From Pseudoalteromonas amylolytica (lineage in GTDB: Bacteria; Pseudomonadota; Gammaproteobacteria; Enterobacterales; Alteromonadaceae): DNA of 64,000 nt. The notes beneath the pieces were generated by a model that had not been told where the DNA came from, ran no database searches, and saw only the letters and a program-made list of their open reading frames with translations. The stretch spans positions 1 to 64,000 of the forward strand of contig NZ_MKJU01000026.1 of assembly GCF_001854605.1 (NCBI RefSeq), in the 5' to 3' direction. Position numbers and translations under genes: made by a program. Of the stretch, positions 45,688-55,518 are shown piece by piece (within the stretch, counting starts at the first letter, position 1; each line of letters opens with the position of its first letter).

Positions 45688-46425
45688 TTAGCTTTGTGTT
45701 CGTTTTAAGAGCTTTTGCTTTACTCTTGGCAGCAAGCCATTCACACGTATCAGCCAATACATCATAAGCAACAAAATAATAAGATCTGCGTACTCAACTA
45801 GCAAAAAGTGACGAATATCCTCAGGGGCATGCTGTAATCCTTGGCCCACAAATGAACCCACCGCAATAAACATGGCAAAACACATACGCCAAACGTGACG
45901 TGACAAACGGGTGCGTTGACTGATTTGTTTAGCCATTATGTAGCGTAGGTCCAACATCACACTGGTTATGGCAAGCACACCAAACATGAGATACGGCCCT
46001 ACAGAGAACCCTTGAAATCGCCCTGTTTCAGACTGGCTCACCACATACACGCAGTAAAAACTGTACAAGCCAATGGCAAGCGCAGCGTACATAAGCACAT
46101 AGTGACCACTCGCCTGTCTCGACTGTGAAGCTCTAAATACAGCCAAGGCGGTAAGTACCAAGTAAAGTGTATACATGCCCGCAATCATCGATATCATCAT
46201 AGGCTTTATAAAAGCGACCACACTCCCTGTTATCGCCATTAACACCATCGCTATCACAAACCAGCGACCCGCTTTGATGTGCCCCACACCGCCTTTTTTC
46301 ATAAACAACGCCGTATATCCGGCAAGTACCGCGACTGTGCCAGTGGCGATGTGGCCAAAAAGTATGATTGATTGCGCCATAACCGCTCCCAAAAAATAAC
46401 CATAATTAAGATTTAGACTCATGCT
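45688..46425 (-). CDS. Multi-pass membrane protein, DUF2306-like
   Basis: 245 residues with about seven hydrophobic helices. The HIATGTVAVLAGYTALFMKK segment followed by GHIKAGRWFVIAMVLMAITG resembles DUF2306, and the H...H pattern could hold haem or metal, but that is a guess. No function is known. It is divergent from the AraC-type regulator, and convergent with the binding-protein gene. Start is set at ATG 46425 (MSLNLNYGYF). Confidence 0.65.
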   Translation of the reverse strand, partial: SMSLNLNYGYFLGAVMAQSIILFGHIATGTVAVLAGYTALFMKKGGVGHIKAGRWFVIAMVLMAITGSVVAFIKPMMISMIAGMYTLYLVLTALAVFRASQSRQASGHYVLMYAALAIGLYSFYCVYVVSQSETGRFQGFSVGPYLMFGVLAITSVMLDLRYIMAKQISQRTRLSRHVWRMCFAMFIAVGSFVGQGLQHAPEDIRHFLLVEYADLIILLLMMYWLIRVNGLLPRVKQKLLKRTQS

Positions 46426-46525
46426 ATGCTCAACTTCTAAAGGTGTCGTCCAAGCCACTTAGCGAAGACAAACCAAATAAATATAATATTAATAATCAAC
46501 AACATATTTTTTGTGGAAGTGTAGA

Positions 46526-47677
46526 ATGGATCAATCATTTGAGATGTTGTTATCGGGAGTAACACTCGGTGTTGGTGGGTTTTCCTGCTATTTGATCGCC
46601 TATAGAATGTGCCAGCAGCCGTTTTATATTCCGCTTTTTATACTGCTTCTCGCGTTGACTTTTCTCAGCGCTGGGGGATCCATTTTTGCGGGCTTTGAGC
46701 AACATATATTTAGCTACATCGCAATCTTAGCACCATGCTTTTTACTGTTAGCGCCGAGCTTGTGGCTATACGCTCGCGCTTTGACTGCCAGCACCCCATG
46801 GTGTTTTCAACTATCACATTGCAAACACTATATTCCTGCATTCATGAGCTTGCTGCTTAGCTTTGCCATCTTGTTAGCACCCAACTCACTATTGCAAGAG
46901 ATGTTTTTCAGTGACCAAGATGTAACACCTGATTTTTTCTCGGTATTCATCAGTGTTGGGACTATGCTCTCGATTGCTATATGGTTTTTGCAAACCGTGG
47001 GTTATTTATTCAGCTTGGCAAAACTCTCTCATAGCTATCACCTGCAACTGAAAAATGTTTTTTGTGATCTCACTAACAAGAAGTTGAAGTGGCTACGGCT
47101 TATCGTCGTAGCCATGCTGCTAAGTGGTACATGGGCTTCGTTGGCCATCATGGATGTTAATTTGGCTATTTTTGACGCCATTTGGGGCCAGCTACTGTGC
47201 TTATTGACAATATGGTGGTTGGGCTATTTTGGCTTAACGCAACAACCTGGATTTGCTGTTGTCTATAAAGAAAATCAACAGCAAGCCCAACAAAACGATA
47301 CCGAAAACCCCCGCTATCAACGCTCGGCACTTAGCCCACAACAAAGCCAAAGCATCGCCCAAAAAGTACAACAAGCTATTGAAAGTGATAAACTTTATTT
47401 AGACTCACAATTGACTCTTTACAAGCTGGCTAAACATATCAACGAGCCTAGCCAGTATGTTTCACAAACGCTTAGTCAGGTCATGCAAACGTCATTTTTT
47501 GAATGTATAAATAACGCACGAGTTGAGGCGGCGAAAGACATGTTGCGGTCAGATCAGCACAACGTATTAGACGTTGCCATGTCTGTTGGCTTTAATGCCC
47601 GTTCGTCATTTTATAAAGCGTTTAAAAGTCGAACTAACATGACACCAAGTCAATTTAAAAAGTCTACTAAGCAATAG
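46526..47677 (+). CDS. Membrane-anchored AraC-family regulator
   Basis: 383 residues. The N-terminal half has about seven transmembrane helices (residues 5-245); the C-terminal part has two HTH motifs of the AraC family (LTLYKLAKHINEPSQYVSQT and NVLDVAMSVGFNARSSFYKA, closing FKSRTNMTPSQF). Such membrane-bound AraC proteins sense a ligand in or across the membrane. It lies 66 bases before a TonB receptor on the same strand and probably controls it. Start is ATG 46526. Confidence 0.88.
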   Translation: MDQSFEMLLSGVTLGVGGFSCYLIAYRMCQQPFYIPLFILLLALTFLSAGGSIFAGFEQHIFSYIAILAPCFLLLAPSLWLYARALTASTPWCFQLSHCKHYIPAFMSLLLSFAILLAPNSLLQEMFFSDQDVTPDFFSVFISVGTMLSIAIWFLQTVGYLFSLAKLSHSYHLQLKNVFCDLTNKKLKWLRLIVVAMLLSGTWASLAIMDVNLAIFDAIWGQLLCLLTIWWLGYFGLTQQPGFAVVYKENQQQAQQNDTENPRYQRSALSPQQSQSIAQKVQQAIESDKLYLDSQLTLYKLAKHINEPSQYVSQTLSQVMQTSFFECINNARVEAAKDMLRSDQHNVLDVAMSVGFNARSSFYKAFKSRTNMTPSQFKKSTKQ

Positions 47678-47743
47678 CCTGAAACTATACAGTACTCAGG
47701 TCTATACTTGACTAATAAAGCAATAATAACGGGGATGACATCA

Positions 47744-50071
47744 ATGCTGTTAAGCAAGCGCGTTCGCAACATATTTTGCAGTGTTATTGCCGCCTGTTCT
47801 CCTACCATTTATGCCAGTAACGACACCGACTTATTTTCTTTAGATCTCACCGAACTGATGAACGTGACGGTTGAAGCAAGAAAGGTAGAAGAAGACCTAC
47901 AAAATACTCCGCTGTCTGTGTCTGTAATGTCGAGAGAGTTTCTAGAACAAAGAGCACTAGATAACTTAGTCGACGCCGCCTATTTTATTCCCAATATAGA
48001 CATCACCACAGTGGGTGAAAACTCAGGGTGCACCCACTGTGCTGGTATTACCATCCGCGGTGTCGGTCAAGTAGACCCCATTCCAACCACCGACCCTAGC
48101 GTAGGCCTTTATATCGATGGGGTTTATCATGCTCGCTCCGCAGGGTCCATTGTTAACTTTTTAGATATAGAACGTATTGAAGTGCTGCGAGGACCACAGG
48201 GCACGTTGTATGGTAAAAACTCGATTGGTGGGGCTATCAATATCTTGACTCGTAAGGTCAGTGACCAACAGCAAGTTCGCACCCAGATCACAGCGGGTGA
48301 GTTCAATCGTTTTGACGCTTCCTTCCTTCTCAATCAACCATTGAATGAGCAATGGGCTGCCAGAGTCGCTGTGGCCAAGTTCACCGAAGACGGTTTTGTT
48401 AAGCGACTTAATGGTGATTTGGAGGGCGGCCAAGACGAGTTGGGGGTCTTAGCTAAACTGCGTTATCAACCTTCAAAAAGGCTCAGCATTGAATTTAGCT
48501 TAGACAGACAGCTGCAAAATAATGGTAGCGCCCCATCGGTTCTTAGTAAGAAAAATGACGATGCCGATTTGATCTCACTGTATAATTTGGTCGCAACAGG
48601 CTCCCCAGCCATTGAACCACTTCCTGAACTACACACCTTTACAGACCCCTTTTTGAGTGCAGCTACCGCTGAAAACGAAAACCGCGTGAGCCAAACAGGA
48701 TACCGTGGCACGATTGATTGGGATATTAACGAGCAATTACATCTAAAATCGATCACCAGTTACCGTACACTCGATGCCATTTATGGTAGAGATTTTGACA
48801 ATAATCCCGTCAATATCGGTTTTACTCATGATGAACAAACTCAGCGCCAACTTAGTCAAGAGTTTAATCTCTCTGGCAATCAAAATAATGATTTTAAATG
48901 GCTGCTAGGGTTGTTCACCATAGATGAGCACATAGATTATAACTTTAGGTTTGTATTTCTAGAGGGCTTATATCAGGGTTTAGAAACTCTGCCCTCACCG
49001 CTTGATGGCTCACCTTTGAGCGCGCCTACATCCATTGGCGGGCCAAACAATCCTCTTAATCTCGCCCTCGATCTTGATAACACATTTAACAATGAAGTTG
49101 ACAACCAAAGCATTGCCCTATTTGCGCATAGTACCTATCAATTTGCGCCCAAGTGGCATGTTACCACGGGGGCACGTTTAACTTGGGAGCGGAAAAAGCA
49201 GCAAGTGATAACGCGTTTAAATGTTGCTGATGTCATCGCGATTAATAGAACAGATAGCGCCCCTGATGGCGCCATTGAGAAAAGTTGGCGGGTTTTCTCA
49301 CCGTTACTCGGACTTCAATATAGACCCACGAAAGATTTCATGTACTTTATTAACGCGGCACGTGGCTTTAAATCGGGAGGGTTTAATGGCGTTGCTAACT
49401 CGGTAGTATCCGCTCGCCCATTTGAGCCGGAATACCTCACTGCAATTGAATTGGGCGTCCGCTCAGAGTGGTTTGACAGTCAGTTACGCCTCAATGGCAC
49501 TGCTTTTTTGCTCGAACATCGAGACATGCAATTACGCGGCGGTGAATCAGGGGAGAACTCCGGTGTTGAAATATTTATCGACAATGTAGGCAACACCCGA
49601 ACCAAAGGTGTTGAACTAGAGGCCGAAGCACTGTTGTCGAAAACGGTTAACCTCAGTTTCAGTGTCTCTTATACGGACGCCAAATTCACCGATGTAGGTA
49701 ATGCAACAGAAGTCACCAAAGCCAGCAAACTGATAAAAACGCCCCGCTGGACAACCGCTTTGAGCCTACGTAAAGTCTGGCCCATCACTAATCAACACAA
49801 CCTTACAACGCGGCTGAGTTGGGCGTATCGCAGTGACATCTACAATGATGTATTTAATAACGAACACGCCAAACAAGATGCACTGTCGCTGCTGAATTTC
49901 TACGTTAGTTACCCTATCACCCAACAGCTGAAAGCATCATTTTTTGTCACCAATCTAACGGATGAATATCATGTGATAGGCGCTAATGACTTTACGGCTG
50001 CCTTTGGCGTAGCTGAGTATTATCTCGCCCCATCAAGGCGCTTTGGCCTATCGCTTAGTTATCAATTTTAA
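47744..50071 (+). CDS. TonB-dependent outer-membrane receptor
   Basis: 775 residues. Signal peptide to about Ala23. A TonB-box/plug region starts LDLTELMNVTVEARKVEEDL; the plug domain carries PNIDITTVGENSG, VDPIPTTDPSVGLYIDGVYH and the IEVLRGPQGTLYGKNSIGG signature. The 22-strand barrel ends in the aromatic GLSLSYQF. The plug has a Cys-x2-Cys (CTHC), unusual but seen in related receptors. Ligand unknown (iron complex, vitamin or sugar). It follows an AraC-type regulator. ATG 47744 chosen because GGGG lies nine bases upstream. Confidence 0.92.
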   Translation: MLLSKRVRNIFCSVIAACSPTIYASNDTDLFSLDLTELMNVTVEARKVEEDLQNTPLSVSVMSREFLEQRALDNLVDAAYFIPNIDITTVGENSGCTHCAGITIRGVGQVDPIPTTDPSVGLYIDGVYHARSAGSIVNFLDIERIEVLRGPQGTLYGKNSIGGAINILTRKVSDQQQVRTQITAGEFNRFDASFLLNQPLNEQWAARVAVAKFTEDGFVKRLNGDLEGGQDELGVLAKLRYQPSKRLSIEFSLDRQLQNNGSAPSVLSKKNDDADLISLYNLVATGSPAIEPLPELHTFTDPFLSAATAENENRVSQTGYRGTIDWDINEQLHLKSITSYRTLDAIYGRDFDNNPVNIGFTHDEQTQRQLSQEFNLSGNQNNDFKWLLGLFTIDEHIDYNFRFVFLEGLYQGLETLPSPLDGSPLSAPTSIGGPNNPLNLALDLDNTFNNEVDNQSIALFAHSTYQFAPKWHVTTGARLTWERKKQQVITRLNVADVIAINRTDSAPDGAIEKSWRVFSPLLGLQYRPTKDFMYFINAARGFKSGGFNGVANSVVSARPFEPEYLTAIELGVRSEWFDSQLRLNGTAFLLEHRDMQLRGGESGENSGVEIFIDNVGNTRTKGVELEAEALLSKTVNLSFSVSYTDAKFTDVGNATEVTKASKLIKTPRWTTALSLRKVWPITNQHNLTTRLSWAYRSDIYNDVFNNEHAKQDALSLLNFYVSYPITQQLKASFFVTNLTDEYHVIGANDFTAAFGVAEYYLAPSRRFGLSLSYQF

Positions 50072-50177
50072 TCTATCGGCTTTGACCTCATAAGTGGTCG
50101 GTGCAGCTTGGCATGGTATGTTGTTGTAACACAAGATACTATCTTGAAAATAATCAGAACAAATTAGCGGCCTTATC

Positions 50178-51137
50178 ATGACAGCCATAACACAACTATT
50201 TCCCGTTTGGGCAGTCTTGCTCAGTACCATCGCACTGTTTTTTCCACACCTGTTTATCGATTTTAAATCTGCCATCATCCCCATGCTCATGGTGATCATG
50301 TTGAGTATGGGTTTAACACTCACAGGCCAAGACTTTTTACGAGTAATACAACATAAAAAAGCGGTACTGATAGCCGTGTTGCTGCAATTTACCGTGATGC
50401 CTCTAATGGCATACACCTTGGCAACCCTGCTCATGTTTGATACCGATTTACTCATTGGCATGGTGCTGGTCGGTACGGTGGCTGGTGGCACGGCAAGTAA
50501 TGTGATGTGCTATTTAGCCAAAGGGGATGTTGCTTTATCTATCACGATGACCGCAATCAGTACCTTGCTTGGGGTGATGTTTACCCCCTTTCTTACTGCT
50601 GCGTTGATTGGACAAGTGGTTGATATTCCTGTGTCATCGATGCTCGCCAGCCTCTTGAAAATAGTTCTGCTGCCGGTAGCAATAGGCGTACTGATGAATC
50701 GCATTTTTACCAATAAGCTCAATCATATCAAACCCCATTTACCGTTCGTGTCGATGGCTGCCATTGTGTTTATCATTGCCATCATCGTGGCGTTAAATAG
50801 CGCTAAGCTGCAAACCATCGGGTTACTTATATTTGTGGCCATTGTCGTACATAACGCGACAGGGTTGCTGCTAGGTTACTGGATACCTAAATGTCTTAAG
50901 CTAGATGAGACCGTATGCCGAACCATCGCATTCGAGGTTGGCATGCAAAACTCGGGGCTTGCTGTTGCACTGGCAATGAAATTCTTTTCCCCTGCGGCTG
51001 CTATCGCTGGCACATTATTTTCCATATGGCACAACGTGAGTGGTTCAATTTTGGCAGGCTATTGGCACAAGCGTAGCATCAAAGAATCAAGCACAGCGCC
51101 TAAACCTGACGCAGAGTCACAAATAGAGCAATCATAA
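50178..51137 (+). CDS. Bile acid:Na+ symporter family transporter (PanS-like)
   Basis: 319 residues with about ten transmembrane helices. Signature motifs of the BASS family are present: the MLSMGLTLTGQDF loop, GTVAGGTASNVMCYLAKGDV (helix-crossing motif) and EVGMQNSGLAVALA. This subgroup includes PanS (ketopantoate/pantoate) and other organic-anion carriers; the substrate is unknown. The C-terminus is hydrophilic. A hairpin follows the gene. Confidence 0.87.
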   Translation: MTAITQLFPVWAVLLSTIALFFPHLFIDFKSAIIPMLMVIMLSMGLTLTGQDFLRVIQHKKAVLIAVLLQFTVMPLMAYTLATLLMFDTDLLIGMVLVGTVAGGTASNVMCYLAKGDVALSITMTAISTLLGVMFTPFLTAALIGQVVDIPVSSMLASLLKIVLLPVAIGVLMNRIFTNKLNHIKPHLPFVSMAAIVFIIAIIVALNSAKLQTIGLLIFVAIVVHNATGLLLGYWIPKCLKLDETVCRTIAFEVGMQNSGLAVALAMKFFSPAAAIAGTLFSIWHNVSGSILAGYWHKRSIKESSTAPKPDAESQIEQS

Positions 51138-51148
51138 CAGCCAATACA

Positions 51149-51172
51149 AAAAGCCGCCCTGAAGGCGGCTTG
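51149..51172 (+). terminator. Hairpin after the PanS-like gene
   Basis: AAGCCGCC, loop CTGA, AGGCGGCTT: an 8-9 bp GC-rich stem, followed by GATTAGG; the U-tract is weak. Confidence 0.55.
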
Positions 51173-51208
51173 ATTAGGATCAACAACGTAAGAAGGAAAT
51201 GTTATAAG

Positions 51209-51658
51209 CTATTTTTTTTCGAGTAGCTTACTCGTACCAATTTCAATTTTGCGAGGTTTTAACGCCTCGGGAACTTCACGTTCTAGGTCAATGACTAGCA
51301 GGCCGTTCTCCAACTCAGCACTGAGTACTTTTACATGATCCCCGAGCTGGAACTTGCGCTCAAAGTTGCGCTGAGCAATGCCCTGATGGATGAAACGACG
51401 GTCATCATCTTGCTGTTTTTGTTGCTGCTTTTCGCCCTTAACCAATAAGGCATTTCCCTCAGACTGTAAAGATAATTCATGCTCAGCAAATCCAGCCACC
51501 GCCATGGTGATCTGATACTTATCTTTACCTAGCGCCTCAATATTGTAAGGAGGGAAACTAGGCTGCTTTTCATTTCGGGCAGCGGCATCCATTAGCGACG
51601 CTAAATGGTCAAAACCAATGAATGAACGGTATAGTGGAGATAGATCGACTGTTTGCAT
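51209..51658 (-). CDS. ibpA: Small heat-shock protein (Hsp20, IbpA-like)
   Basis: 149 residues, cytoplasmic chaperone that holds unfolding proteins. The alpha-crystallin domain runs about 35-125 (YNIEALGKDKYQITMAVAGF, LSLQSEGNALLVKGEKQQQK, FERKFQLGDHVKVLSAELEN GLLVIDLER). It starts MQTVDLSPLYRSFIGFDHLA, like IbpA. The C-terminus carries an I-x-I-like KIEIG motif. Regulation: a sigma-32-like promoter (51780-51806) and a ROSE-like leader that pairs the AGGAU ribosome site with UUGCU, a bacterial RNA thermometer. Start is ATG 51658. Confidence 0.93.
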   Translation of the reverse strand: MQTVDLSPLYRSFIGFDHLASLMDAAARNEKQPSFPPYNIEALGKDKYQITMAVAGFAEHELSLQSEGNALLVKGEKQQQKQQDDDRRFIHQGIAQRNFERKFQLGDHVKVLSAELENGLLVIDLEREVPEALKPRKIEIGTSKLLEKK

Positions 51659-51665
51659 AATTTGT

Positions 51666-51680
51666 ATCCTCATAAAGCAA
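51666..51680 (-). promoter_or_regulatory. ROSE-like RNA thermometer hairpin over the ibpA ribosome site
   Basis: The minus strand reads TTGCTTTATGAGGAT: UUGCU can pair with AGGA (with one bulged G, as in the ROSE family consensus U(U/C)GCU) leaving loop UUAUG, masking the Shine-Dalgarno 8 bases before the start. Confidence 0.6.
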
Positions 51681-51779
51681 TAACTAAGCTGCTTACTCTT
51701 TAAAATAAACCAATAAACAGCATATAAAACATAAAGTTAAATTTATTTGGGACCCTATCGGCGTCCTCACAATCCTATC

Positions 51780-51806
51780 TATGGACACGACAAACCCTTT
51801 TCAAGA
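51780..51806 (-). promoter_or_regulatory. Sigma-32-type heat-shock promoter
   Basis: Minus strand: CTTGAAA (51805-51799) then a 14-base spacer and CCATAGAT (from 51784), resembling the sigma-32 consensus CTTGAAA / CCCCATnT. Transcription would start about 115 bases before the ibpA ATG, leaving room for a ROSE leader. Confidence 0.55.
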
Positions 51807-52076
51807 TACTTTTTTCAATTTTTTTCTAAGAAACTTTTAACATTATGATTTTTATATACTTTAAAAGCACTTTTACTAACGCACCGAGTATTCAAGCGGG
51901 CATTTTACGTTATATGGTAAAACGGCTCACATGCCTGATTGCGAACACGCATTAATGTGCCCTTGATGACCTCAAAAGGTGTAACTTTTTAGTTAATTAT
52001 GGCTGCACTTAGATAGAGGTAAATGCTAATCTGCGCTATTATTTACATTAATTAGTAGAGAGCCCATACCATAAAA

Positions 52077-54176
52077 ATGCCTGATTACTTGGATCCAGCG
52101 CTGCGAATCACGCCGCAGTATTTTGTTGAAGAACTGATCGATATCCCTAAGCTCACCGAATTGTTGGAGCTTTACTCTAATGCGACCAAAATGGTTACGG
52201 CACTACTTGACTTGCATGGTAATGTGCTTATTGCCACTAACTGGCAAGATTCCTGTACCAAGTTTCATCGTAAAAATGAACAAACCTGCGCCAATTGCCT
52301 AGAAAGTGATACTGCTTTGGCGGGTGCTTTAGCTGCAGGTAATAAATACAATGTTTATCGCTGCAAAAACGGGCTAGTCGATGTTGCCACACCTGTTATT
52401 ATAGAAGGCCAGCATATCGCTAACCTATTTACCGGACAGTTCTTTTTCGAACCGCCAAACCTTGAAGAGTTTCGCCAAAAAGCTAGAAATGTGGGGTTTG
52501 ACGAAGAACAATATCTTGATGCAATACAGCGGGTTCCAGTTTATTCAGAATCTGAAATAGAAGCTCATTTTGCTTTTTTAGCCAAACTAGCGGAAATGGT
52601 TGCAGAAATGGGCGCAAATACCATCAAAATAAAGCAGATGAATAAAAAAGTGATTCAAGAACACGATGTACTCGCCAGTTCATTCTCCAAGTTTATTGAG
52701 ATGGCTCCCATTGGAGTAGTCAAAAACCGCATCGACAACGGTCGATTCTTACTGGCGAATGATGCCTTTAGTCGCTTGGTGGGCACAGATAAACTCAGCC
52801 TAATGTCACAAACACTGAGAGAACTCATTGCACCTGCAGACAGAGAGAGTTTTGACAAAGCCATTGTAGGGTTGCCAAAAAGCAAAGCGTTTGGAGATTT
52901 AAATGTGCACATACAAGTGGCACCCAATAGTTATGCAACGGTTCTATTACATGGCGTTTTGGTAGAAGAAACCACGGGGGTCAAGAGCATTTGGACCGTG
53001 GTGCAAGATATTACCGAGTCAATGACACTACAGGCCAACTTGATAGAAGCCATAGACAAAGCGAATATGGCTAGCAACGCTAAGAGTGACTTCTTAGCTA
53101 ATATGAGCCACGAGATTAGAACCCCAATGAACGGCGTGTTAGGTTCGCTCCAATTGCTTGAGAACCAAGTCACAGAGCCTCAGAACAAAAAGTTACTAGA
53201 TGCTTCTTTGACATCGGCACGCTCATTACTCACCATCATCAACGACATTTTAGACTTTTCTAAGCTTGAGGCGGGTAAGTTAAAGTTAGAATCGATCGGG
53301 CTGTCTTTATCGCAAATCATAGAAACGATCATCTCAGACATAGGTCCCACCGCACACAAAAAGAACATCAAACTGTACGCCCATATCAGTACTGATAGCA
53401 ACGATCAGTGGCTAGGTGATCCCACACGTATCCGGCAAATCCTTATCAATGTAGTTTCCAATGCCATTAAATTTACCAAGCAAGGTGAGGTAACAATTTC
53501 ATTGACGACTCGAGTTGACAATGGCCAGCGTCTGCCCGTTATAACCATCACGGATACCGGTATAGGCATGGATGAACAGGGCGTAAAAGCTTTGTTTGAA
53601 CGTTTTGAACAAGCCGATACCTCCACAACCCGTAGCTTTGGCGGCACTGGGCTTGGTATGTCCATCACTCGTAATCTATTAACGCTAATGAATGGCACTA
53701 TTGATATACAAAGTCAGTTGGGCAAAGGCACAACGGTGACCATCGCGTTGCCACTTGAAGCAGATAGCAGCACCATCTCGCAGCCAAAAAAAGTTGAACT
53801 ATTCCCTGCACCTGATTTATCAGGTAAGTGTATTTTGGTCGCCGAGGATAATGATATAAACTGGCTTATCGTCTCTACGATGCTAAAGCATACCAAGGCG
53901 ACTTTGGTACACGCCAAAGATGGACAAATCGCCATTGAGAAGTTTGCAACAGTAACCCCTGATATCGTACTTATGGATATCCATATGCCGAATATGGATG
54001 GTATTAACGCGTGTCATCATATCAAACAACACAGCCCTAACACGCCAGTTATCGTACTCACTGCAAGCATTATGAGTGATGATATTGCGATGTATGAACG
54101 TGTCGGCTTTGATGATTGGCTCGGTAAACCTCTTGAAATGAACCTGTTATACAAGAAGTTATCCGTGTTTCAGTAA
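52077..54176 (+). CDS. Hybrid histidine kinase with PocR ligand-binding domain
   Basis: 699 residues, soluble. The N-terminal PocR domain (about 1-180; CANCLESDTALAGALAAGNK, YRCKNGLVDVATPVIIEG) binds small hydrocarbon derivatives in relatives. PAS about 205-330 (KFIEMAPIGVVKNRIDNG), HisKA with His345 (NMSHEIRTPMNG), HATPase with DTGIGMDEQG and FGGTGLGMSIT, and REC with Asp634 (VLMDIHMPNMDG). All catalytic residues are present. No Hpt domain or partner regulator lies next to it. The ligand is unknown. Confidence 0.92.
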   Translation: MPDYLDPALRITPQYFVEELIDIPKLTELLELYSNATKMVTALLDLHGNVLIATNWQDSCTKFHRKNEQTCANCLESDTALAGALAAGNKYNVYRCKNGLVDVATPVIIEGQHIANLFTGQFFFEPPNLEEFRQKARNVGFDEEQYLDAIQRVPVYSESEIEAHFAFLAKLAEMVAEMGANTIKIKQMNKKVIQEHDVLASSFSKFIEMAPIGVVKNRIDNGRFLLANDAFSRLVGTDKLSLMSQTLRELIAPADRESFDKAIVGLPKSKAFGDLNVHIQVAPNSYATVLLHGVLVEETTGVKSIWTVVQDITESMTLQANLIEAIDKANMASNAKSDFLANMSHEIRTPMNGVLGSLQLLENQVTEPQNKKLLDASLTSARSLLTIINDILDFSKLEAGKLKLESIGLSLSQIIETIISDIGPTAHKKNIKLYAHISTDSNDQWLGDPTRIRQILINVVSNAIKFTKQGEVTISLTTRVDNGQRLPVITITDTGIGMDEQGVKALFERFEQADTSTTRSFGGTGLGMSITRNLLTLMNGTIDIQSQLGKGTTVTIALPLEADSSTISQPKKVELFPAPDLSGKCILVAEDNDINWLIVSTMLKHTKATLVHAKDGQIAIEKFATVTPDIVLMDIHMPNMDGINACHHIKQHSPNTPVIVLTASIMSDDIAMYERVGFDDWLGKPLEMNLLYKKLSVFQ

Positions 54177-54208
54177 AAGGACGAACCACCGCATTCTAAT
54201 TTACTTGG

Positions 54209-54589
54209 TTACAGGTGTAGTAGTAATGATGTTTGCGCCTTTTTCGGCATTTTTTTCACCACCAACAGGTACGAATTGTCAATCATTCGCTCAATTTCAC
54301 CTTGTGGAATAGAGCCGTCAAGCAACACGGTGTTCCACAGCCTTTTATTCATGTGGTAACCTGGTAAAACCGATGGGAAGATATCTCTAAGCGCTTGCGC
54401 TTCATCTGGTTCACATTTTAAGTTAATTCGCCACGTTTCATTGTGTTTGTCTCCCATGTGCTTGCCAAGCGAAAGCGTAGCGAACATTTTGTCTTTTACC
54501 TTATACACATCAACCCCTTCACCAAAGGGCTGACTCACAGTCGCTTCTGGTTTGTTCATAAAATATTGATGAACCTGCAGGTGATCCAT
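54209..54589 (-). CDS. MmcQ/YjbR-family protein
   Basis: 126 residues of the MmcQ/YjbR fold. The conserved segments KPEATVSQPFGEGVDVYKV, KMFATLSLGKHMG, TWRINLKCEPDEAQALRDIF, YHMNKRLWNTVLLDGSIP are all present. The family is small and DNA-binding-like in fold, but its cellular role is unsettled. It lies 34 bases downstream of pnuC on the same strand. Confidence 0.88.
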   Translation of the reverse strand: MDHLQVHQYFMNKPEATVSQPFGEGVDVYKVKDKMFATLSLGKHMGDKHNETWRINLKCEPDEAQALRDIFPSVLPGYHMNKRLWNTVLLDGSIPQGEIERMIDNSYLLVVKKMPKKAQTSLLLHL

Positions 54590-54623
54590 AAAACCTCCTT
54601 GTTATTTAGCATGTAGTAACATG

Positions 54624-55259
54624 TTAGTCGTTGCGTAAGGATTGTCTCCACTGGCTATAGTTCACAGCCGCCAACACGGTATAAAATACAAACAGCACCA
54701 CGGTTGGGAAATAGCCTTTGCTTACGTAAAGATAAATTGATGCGGCATCAATCACAACCCAATATAACCAGTTCTCCAGCACTTTTTTCGCGAGAAGGTA
54801 GGTGGCAACGACGCCAAAACAAGTCGTCAGGGAGTCCAAATAGGCAAAGTCCGCATAGGTGTAATGCTCCATAACATATCCAAGGGCTATACCAACTGCA
54901 CTTGTGATGGCAATCAACCGAGTATGAGAGCGTAATGACCAACTACTGATAGGTAACTGGTTTTCTTCATGTAGAGTGAGTTTTGCCCCCAACATTTGGC
55001 CTTGTCGCCATTGCCACCAGCCATAAACCGCCATTGCCATATAAAAAAAGTTTAGCAACGACTCCATCAACAATGCGCCATTGAAAAACAACAAAGTATA
55101 AATTAATGTACTGATACCGCCTGCGACCCAGCACCAGGCACTTTGCTTCATCGCCAACAGCATGTAAGCGATAGACAATAATACGGCGCTGTACTCCCAA
55201 ACTGACATGGCTTGAAAGCCACTGATAACATGTTGGAAAAAGCCAACTAATTCATTCAT
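54624..55259 (-). CDS. pnuC: Nicotinamide riboside transporter PnuC-family
   Basis: 211 residues with about seven transmembrane helices. Conserved PnuC features: WCWVAGGISTLIYTLLFF, ESLLNFFYMAMAVYGWWQWR, ENWLYWVVIDAASIYLYVSK. It takes up nicotinamide riboside (or, in variants, thiamine or riboflavin) by facilitated diffusion. No TPP or NAD riboswitch was recognised upstream, so the vitamin cannot be stated with certainty. It is upstream of the YjbR gene. Confidence 0.88.
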   Translation of the reverse strand: MNELVGFFQHVISGFQAMSVWEYSAVLLSIAYMLLAMKQSAWCWVAGGISTLIYTLLFFNGALLMESLLNFFYMAMAVYGWWQWRQGQMLGAKLTLHEENQLPISSWSLRSHTRLIAITSAVGIALGYVMEHYTYADFAYLDSLTTCFGVVATYLLAKKVLENWLYWVVIDAASIYLYVSKGYFPTVVLFVFYTVLAAVNYSQWRQSLRND

Positions 55260-55518
55260 ATATTTTAATGCTCAATTGTAACTAACAGACTCTCCAATGC
55301 TGACGCATCCTTACACAGGCAATTGAAATCAAGTCGCATTATGTTATCACCCTTCTGGCGAGTACGCCTTGTGAAAGCCCGTTAAATTTCAACTTATGAT
55401 GTATTTTTAGGTAAACGTGGAGCTGGCTTGAGCGAGGGGAATTGATCCTATGCAAAATCAATCTCCCCCAATAACTGAAGGGAACTATTAGTGGTAAAAA
55501 AGTTTATATTGAGTGGCA

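Larger units (their letters stand above)
51659..52076. other. Intergenic region: ibpA leader and promoter, then kinase upstream region
   Basis: About 420 bases between divergent genes. The left part is the ibpA leader with its thermometer hairpin and sigma-32-type promoter. The right part, before the PocR kinase gene, shows nothing clear. Confidence 0.6.

Noticed and set aside
55260..55518. Possible vitamin riboswitch in front of pnuC
   Set aside because: I looked for the TPP and NAD-type conserved boxes and found none; only a short GGCG-TACT-CGCC hairpin is present.
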